DNA of 43,378 nucleotides from JBJXFK01 sp046155505 (lineage in GTDB: Bacteria > Planctomycetota > Phycisphaerae > UBA1845 > Fen-1342), in assembly GCA_046155505.1 (NCBI GenBank), contig JBJXFK010000031.1:1-43378 (forward strand), read 5' to 3'. A model generated the notes under the pieces. It saw only the letters and a program-made list of their open reading frames with translations. It made no database searches and was not told the DNA's origin. The translations under genes were made by a program, and so were the position numbers. Below, in pieces: positions 39,647-43,378 of this stretch; the first letter of the stretch is position 1, and each line of letters starts with the position of its first letter.

Positions 39647-40789
39647 GTGACGCTTTTGGATATCGTGTACGACTATTCGCGCTATGGCGCAATCGCGTTC
39701 GCCGCGTCGCTCGCGCTCACGCCGGTGATGATCCGCGTCGCCAACAAATACGGCGTCATGGACATGCCCGATCGATTGCTCAAGCCGCACGCGCGGCCGA
39801 CGCCCTATCTGGGCGGCGTGGCAATCGGGCTGGGCTGGACGATCGCGCTGCTTGCCTCACTCATGCTGGGCAACCTGCCCGTGCCCAATGGCGTCATCTT
39901 TCTCGTCGGCGGTGTCGGCATGATGATGCTCGGCCTGCTTGATGATCTGCGCGACCTGTCGCCCAAGCTGCGGCTCGGCGCAGGGGCGGCGATCATCGCA
40001 ATGGTGTTCATCACGACGCAAGCTGGATTCCAGCTCGTCCACGGCCTGCTCGGGATTGTCGGTCTGCATGACCTCCTGCCCGAGCCGATCGAGAAAACGC
40101 TCTCGGTTCTGCTCGCGGTCTTTATCGTGCTCGGCGCGTGCAACTCAACCAACCTGATCGATGGACTCGACGGACTTTGCTCGGGCGTGACGGCGATCAT
40201 CTCGCTCGGCTTTTTCCTGCTGGCGGCGCATCTGGCGACATTTCGGCCGGCCGAGGAAGGCCACTATGTGCGCATCGTCATGGCCATGGCCATGCTCGGC
40301 GCGACGCTCGGCTTTCTGCCGATGAACTTCAACCCGGCCCGCATCTTCATGGGCGACACGGGCAGCGTGCTGCTGGGCTACAACTGCGGCATGCTGATTG
40401 TGCTCTTCGGCGAGTGGTGTAATTTCCGCTGGGTGTTCGGCGCGCTGATGATCTTCGCGTTGCCGGTGTTCGATACGGCCCTCGCCATGTTCCGACGCTG
40501 GCGCAGCGGCAAGCCGATCTTCAAGGGCGACCGCAGCCACTTTTATGATCAGCTCGTGCAGCGCGGCTTCACGGTCAAGCAGGCCGTGCTGACGTGCTAC
40601 GGGATGACGGTGTTCTACGGCCTGGTCGGCCTGGCGGTGATGACGCTGCGCCTGCGGTTCGCGATGCCGGTGTTCATCGGCGTATGCGCCGGCTCGGCGG
40701 CGATCGCGTGGTGGTCGGGCATGACCCACCCGGAACGCAATCCGCGCACACGCGGCGGAAGCGAACCGCGTACCGCGCGAATGCCGTAG
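39647..40789 (+). CDS. Polyprenyl-phosphate sugar-1-phosphate transferase (WecA/MraY family, GT4)
   Basis: 380 residues from GTG 39647, chosen because the sequence before it is repeat. About ten to eleven membrane helices. Family motifs: LLDDLRDL (Asp99, Asp100), NSTNLIDGLDGLCSG (166-180), FNPARIFMGDTGS (228-240) and GDRSHFYDQLVQRG (His298). It transfers a sugar-1-phosphate, probably GlcNAc-1-P, from UDP-sugar to undecaprenyl phosphate at the inner membrane, starting O-antigen, enterobacterial common antigen-like or wall polymer synthesis. The NSTNLIDGLDGL wording favours the WecA/TagO side over MraY. The stop TAG is the TAG of a GTAG-REP. Confidence 0.93.
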   Translation: MTLLDIVYDYSRYGAIAFAASLALTPVMIRVANKYGVMDMPDRLLKPHARPTPYLGGVAIGLGWTIALLASLMLGNLPVPNGVIFLVGGVGMMMLGLLDDLRDLSPKLRLGAGAAIIAMVFITTQAGFQLVHGLLGIVGLHDLLPEPIEKTLSVLLAVFIVLGACNSTNLIDGLDGLCSGVTAIISLGFFLLAAHLATFRPAEEGHYVRIVMAMAMLGATLGFLPMNFNPARIFMGDTGSVLLGYNCGMLIVLFGEWCNFRWVFGALMIFALPVFDTALAMFRRWRSGKPIFKGDRSHFYDQLVQRGFTVKQAVLTCYGMTVFYGLVGLAVMTLRLRFAMPVFIGVCAGSAAIAWWSGMTHPERNPRTRGGSEPRTARMP

Positions 40790-40858
40790 GGTGGGCATCG
40801 CCCACCATTTCACGCGTTTGCGCACACGGCGGCGAATGTTGGGCGATGCCCAACCTAC
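40786..40858. repeat. GTAG-REP inverted pair
   Basis: Begins GTAGGGTGGGCATCGCCCAC at 40786 and ends GTTGGGCGATGCCCAACCTAC (a hairpin facing the other way, closing CTAC at 40855-40858). Same inverted pair as 5960-6084 with a shorter middle. TAG at 40787-40789 is the stop codon of the transferase gene. Confidence 0.92.
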
Positions 40859-40874
40859 GCGCTAGGATCTCGCG

Positions 40875-41225
40875 ATGCTCGAATTCTCGGCGGTTGGCGG
40901 CGTTGTCGGTGCTGTGCTTCTGGCGTGCGCGGTTGTGTTCGCCAGGCAGGGTCGCGTGACCGTTGCGCGAGCGATGGTCTTGGGACTGGCGATTGCCGGA
41001 GTCGTGGGCTTGGCGATCGGCGGCGGCCTGATGGCGCTCGGCTTGCTCGAAAAACGCACGTCACTTGCAATCTATCTCTGGGCGAGCGCGATCGGTCTGG
41101 CACTGGGGGCTTGGCGCGGTCATGTTGCCGAGCGCAGGCTCGGACTCTGCCCGTCGCAGCGGCGTGGAGAGTGTCCTTCGCCCGGCGCGCCGGCCAGTGC
41201 AAACTCGAACGCAAATAAGGGGTGA
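40875..41225 (+). CDS. Small membrane protein, 116 aa
   Basis: Three hydrophobic segments (SAVGGVVGAVLLACAVVFA, ARAMVLGLAIAGVVGLAIGG, LAIYLWASAIGLALGAW) and a polar, Pro/Ser-rich tail. It starts 17 bases after the REP pair and ends three bases before the rhodanese gene, so the two are likely co-transcribed. Family not recognised; a gene is supported by spacing and the membrane pattern more than by homology. Confidence 0.6.
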   Translation: MLEFSAVGGVVGAVLLACAVVFARQGRVTVARAMVLGLAIAGVVGLAIGGGLMALGLLEKRTSLAIYLWASAIGLALGAWRGHVAERRLGLCPSQRRGECPSPGAPASANSNANKG

Positions 41226-41228
41226 ACC

Positions 41229-42152
41229 ATGCGAATGACAACGATTAACGTGTTGGCCGCCGTGCTGCTAGGCGCGCTCGCGGGCTGCGGGCCGGGCCGG
41301 GTTGGCGACGGCTTTGTGCTCGAACCCGAGAAATTCGATCAACAGTACGTCGCGTTCATGCGGCATGAGCGTCCGATGGTCATCCTCGATGTGCGGCCGC
41401 GCGATCGTTTTGAGGCGGGCCGCGTGAAGGGTGCCGTCTGGGTGGACAACGCCGAATGGACGCGCCTCTCGCGCGAGAACGGCGGTCTCGGCGACGCTGC
41501 GGCGTGGCGACAGCGCATCGGCACGCTCGGAATCGAGGATGACACGCCGGTTTTGATCTACGACGGCGGCGAGCTGAAGGAGGCGAGCCGCGTCTGGTTC
41601 ATACTGCAACTCGCGGGCTGCGAAAACGTCGCCATTCTCAACGGCGGCTATCCGGCGATCCGCGAAATGCTACCGGGGCGAATCGCGCAGCGCGAGCGAG
41701 CCGCGCCCGCGACGCGGCGGTTCGAGATCGATGACGACGCCGAGCCGACGGTCGCACTGGCCGAAAAAGATCGCGTGCGCAGCGTCGTCGAGACCGGCAC
41801 CGCCGCGGTGATCGACGGTCGTACGCCGAACGAATATAGCGGCAAGGACACGCGCAACAACCCGCGCGCCGGACACCTGCCCGGCGCGGCGAGCGTGCCG
41901 CACGAGTCACTGATGGCCGACGACGGGCGGTTGCGAGCGGTGCGCGAACTGCGTCAGGCATTCAAGCAGGCCGGCCTAGACGATGACGACCGCGAGATCG
42001 TCGTGCATTGTGACGGCGGCGGGCGGGCGGCACTGGTCGCGCTGGCCGCGGCACGCTGCGGCTATGACCATGTGGCGAATTACTACATGAGCTTTGGCGA
42101 GTGGGCGGGCGACGACACGTGCCCGCTGGTGTCGCCGCAAAACGCAGAGTGA
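41229..42152 (+). CDS. Two-domain rhodanese (sulfurtransferase) lipoprotein
   Basis: 307 residues; GGGGTG lies upstream of ATG 41229. Lipobox LAGC with Cys20. The first rhodanese domain, about 35-155 (VILDVRPRDRFEAGRVKGAV, VLIYDGGELKEASRVWFILQ), lacks the Cys. The second, about 170-300, has IVVHCDGGGRAAL with catalytic Cys261 and GRTPNEYSGKDTRNNPRAGH. It resembles thiosulfate or mercaptopyruvate sulfurtransferases, here tethered in the envelope. The C-terminal codons (QNAE, stop TGA) are formed by a repeat of the GCAGAGTGAGAAGTGCAGAG type. Confidence 0.93.
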   Translation: MRMTTINVLAAVLLGALAGCGPGRVGDGFVLEPEKFDQQYVAFMRHERPMVILDVRPRDRFEAGRVKGAVWVDNAEWTRLSRENGGLGDAAAWRQRIGTLGIEDDTPVLIYDGGELKEASRVWFILQLAGCENVAILNGGYPAIREMLPGRIAQRERAAPATRRFEIDDDAEPTVALAEKDRVRSVVETGTAAVIDGRTPNEYSGKDTRNNPRAGHLPGAASVPHESLMADDGRLRAVRELRQAFKQAGLDDDDREIVVHCDGGGRAALVALAAARCGYDHVANYYMSFGEWAGDDTCPLVSPQNAE

Positions 42153-42176
42153 GAAGTGCAGAGTTCAACGTGAAGC
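42136..42176. repeat. Heptamer-type repeat across the rhodanese stop codon
   Basis: CGCAAAACGCAGAGTGAGAA then GTGCAGAGTTCAACGTGAAG, a relative of 39480-39510. It encodes the last residues and the TGA stop (42150-42152). Confidence 0.65.
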
Positions 42177-42212
42177 ACGCGGGAAGACAACCCCGCGCGC
42201 GGGCGGTTTCAC

Positions 42213-42701
42213 TCAACCGCGGTTCAGCGAGACGTGCACGCTGAACGGGCCCAAATCGCTCTCATACGGGATGCGAACCCAGGTCGATTTGCTGGGGTAG
42301 CAGACGCGATAGTTGTAGCCTTCGATCACCGTCGGCAGCGACAGGCTCGGCGGCGGCTCGATGCCGAGCTTTGACTTGGCCGAACCGCCGACCATGTTGG
42401 CGAGCTCGGCCATCGCGTCACAGACTTCGTCGGTGATCGCCGCAAACTCGCATCCCAGCATGCTCGCCGCGCAGCGCATCGCCGTCTCGGCCGGAAAGCC
42501 GAGCACGATTACGCCGGTGACCGGGCCGGTGATTCCGACCATTGCGGCGATGCCGTTGCCGGACGGCGGATGGCGATCGAGTTCGAGGCCGCTACGGTGC
42601 GGCCTGGCCCCGACCATTGTGCTGAGCACCGACACGACGCAGCGGTCAATCAGGTCGAGCGTGGCGGCATCGAGCGCTCCGAGCTGCGCAACTTGCGACA
42701 T
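42213..42701 (-). CDS. CheX/CheC-like phosphatase domain protein
   Basis: 162 residues from ATG 42701, with AAGGAT six bases upstream; the longer frame adds an incoherent head. The core DEVCDAMAELANMVGGSAKS carries the DxxxExxN signature of CheX/CheC phosphatases (Asp95, Glu99, Asn102), and ITGPVTGVIVLGFPAETAMR is the usual central strand-helix. These proteins remove phosphate from CheY-type receivers. No chemotaxis genes are adjacent, so the partner response regulator is unknown. Convergent with the rhodanese gene. Confidence 0.88.
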   Translation of the reverse strand: MSQVAQLGALDAATLDLIDRCVVSVLSTMVGARPHRSGLELDRHPPSGNGIAAMVGITGPVTGVIVLGFPAETAMRCAASMLGCEFAAITDEVCDAMAELANMVGGSAKSKLGIEPPPSLSLPTVIEGYNYRVCYPSKSTWVRIPYESDLGPFSVHVSLNRG

Positions 42702-43074
42702 ACGACGGATCCTTTTGCGTGCGGCTCTGCGTGCGCTCACGCGGTGACACGCGAAGCGCACCACCTTGAATCGTTCGAACGCGGGCAACGCATGAGGTTG
42801 CGGACTGGGTGAACACGGGGGCCGAAAATGTGCGCGGCGGCGCACATACTCGCGGCTTGTGCCGACGCGCGAAAATTGCGTCCCGCTTGTAGAGTACGAG
42901 CCGAGTTGCGTGCGGTCGCCTGCTGGTCCGTTCGCGAAGGCGCGGTAGCGATCGGCCCTCTGTGGCCGACGCCGTGTAGCGCGTGCGTATCACGCCCGCC
43001 GTCGGCCACAGAGGGCCGATCGCTACTATTCTGATGAACAGTCGAGCGCTCGCAGAGCCGGGAGACGCTTACGC
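42702..43074. other. Divergent intergenic region with a long perfect inverted repeat
   Basis: 373 bases between the CheX-like gene and the phosphodiesterase gene. It contains the inverted repeat at 42945-43026. No coding sequence seen. Confidence 0.6.
42945..43026. repeat. Perfect 27-bp inverted repeat with GTAG/CTAC ends
   Basis: Arms 42945-42971 (GTAGCGATCGGCCCTCTGTG and GCCGACG) and 43000-43026 are exact reverse complements with a 28-base loop, which itself contains GCGTG-CGTAT-CACGC. GTAG and CTAC form the ends as in the REP pairs, but the hairpin sequence differs. Confidence 0.95.
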
Positions 43075-43378
43075 ATGGCCATCGAAAAAGTCGCCATCAT
43101 CGGAATGGATTGCTGGGAGCCAAGCCTGGTCTTCGACCGCTGGCGCGACCTGCTGCCCAACATGCAGAAACTGATGCAGCATGGCCGCTGGGGCAATCTC
43201 GAAAGCTGCATGCCGCCGATCACCGTCCCCGCCTGGACCTGTATGGCCACAAGCAAAGACCCCGGCACGCTCGGCGTCTACGGCTTTCGAAATCGCAAGG
43301 ACCATTCGTATGACGGTCTCGACATCGCGACAAATCTAAGCATCAAAGAATGCCGCGTGTGGGACATTCTCGGCGACG
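43075..43378 (+). CDS. Alkaline-phosphatase-fold phosphodiesterase, N-terminal part
   Basis: 101 codons are visible from ATG 43075 (GGGAG nine bases upstream) to the window edge. VAIIGMDCWEPSLVFDRW, then CMPPITVPAWTCMATSKDPG and GTLGVYGFRNR, follow the type I phosphodiesterase/nucleotide pyrophosphatase pattern: an Asp metal ligand in GMDCWEP and a Thr nucleophile in PPITVPAW. Substrate unknown; relatives act on nucleotides or phospholipid-like esters. No signal peptide, so probably cytosolic. The C-terminal part, with the remaining metal ligands, is outside the window. Confidence 0.9.
   Translation, partial: MAIEKVAIIGMDCWEPSLVFDRWRDLLPNMQKLMQHGRWGNLESCMPPITVPAWTCMATSKDPGTLGVYGFRNRKDHSYDGLDIATNLSIKECRVWDILGD

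Noticed and set aside
1..43378. tRNA, rRNA, tmRNA, SRP RNA or RNase P RNA genes
   Set aside because: I looked for their conserved cores (for example GGTTCGAATCC arms) and saw none that folds; eye reading cannot exclude a divergent one.

Overview
This looks like a chromosomal segment of a GC-rich, Gram-negative bacterium, most likely a Planctomycetota member of the Phycisphaerae kind. That is inference from: secreted proteins rich in DCNxNGxxD and thrombospondin-type-3 calcium repeats, a DnaE2-type polymerase, lipopolysaccharide genes (KdsD, a WecA/MraY-type transferase), many GTG starts, and dense short repeats. No rRNA, tRNA, CRISPR array, prophage or complete insertion sequence was recognised. 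At both edges a gene is cut off: dnaE2 at the left and an alkaline-phosphatase-fold phosphodiesterase at the right.

Layout. 1-2.6 kb: dnaE2 start, a small unknown protein, a YmdB-type metallophosphoesterase, and a 56-residue protein. 2.7-5.9 kb: two ketosynthase-fold genes. The first has lost all catalytic residues (chain-length-factor-like) and the second is intact; between them sits a GxxExxY nuclease-fold gene bounded by inverted repeats. 6-8 kb: a secreted fibre-like protein. 8.3-12 kb: ffh and a large polytopic membrane protein. 12-15.3 kb: hom and metB on the minus strand behind a SAM-I riboswitch, terminator and sigma-70-like promoter. 15.7-22 kb: MlaE, PxpB-PxpC, a P1B-4 metal ATPase, an amidohydrolase and an unknown protein. 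22.3-26.3 kb: a secreted metzincin, a lipoprotein and a HAD phosphatase. 26.6-30 kb: exported proteins, a small unknown protein and a Nudix hydrolase. 30.2-34.9 kb: infB, a DUF503 gene, rbfA and an HhH-GPD-like gene, a translation-centred operon. 35-42.2 kb: TPR protein, kdsD, WecA/MraY-like transferase, small membrane protein, rhodanese lipoprotein. 42.2-43.4 kb: CheX-like protein and a phosphodiesterase.

The most unusual property is the repeat load. There are (i) degenerate tandem repeats of 7-8 bp units (GGCACGAA, CCAAAAT, GGTTCAG, ACTAGGC, ATTCTGC, CGCTACT types); (ii) REP-like hairpins opening with GTAG, singly or as inverted pairs; (iii) long perfect or near-perfect inverted repeats. 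They sit between genes, often exactly at stop codons (three genes end on the TAG inside a GTAG motif), inside the leader of the SAM riboswitch operon, and in frame inside two protein-coding genes (dnaE2 and the ffh-linked membrane protein), where they must be translated. The GxxExxY cassette between the ketosynthase genes is the best candidate for an under-described mobile system in the window.

All assignments come from reading motifs and translations by eye. No database search, structure prediction or statistics were run.
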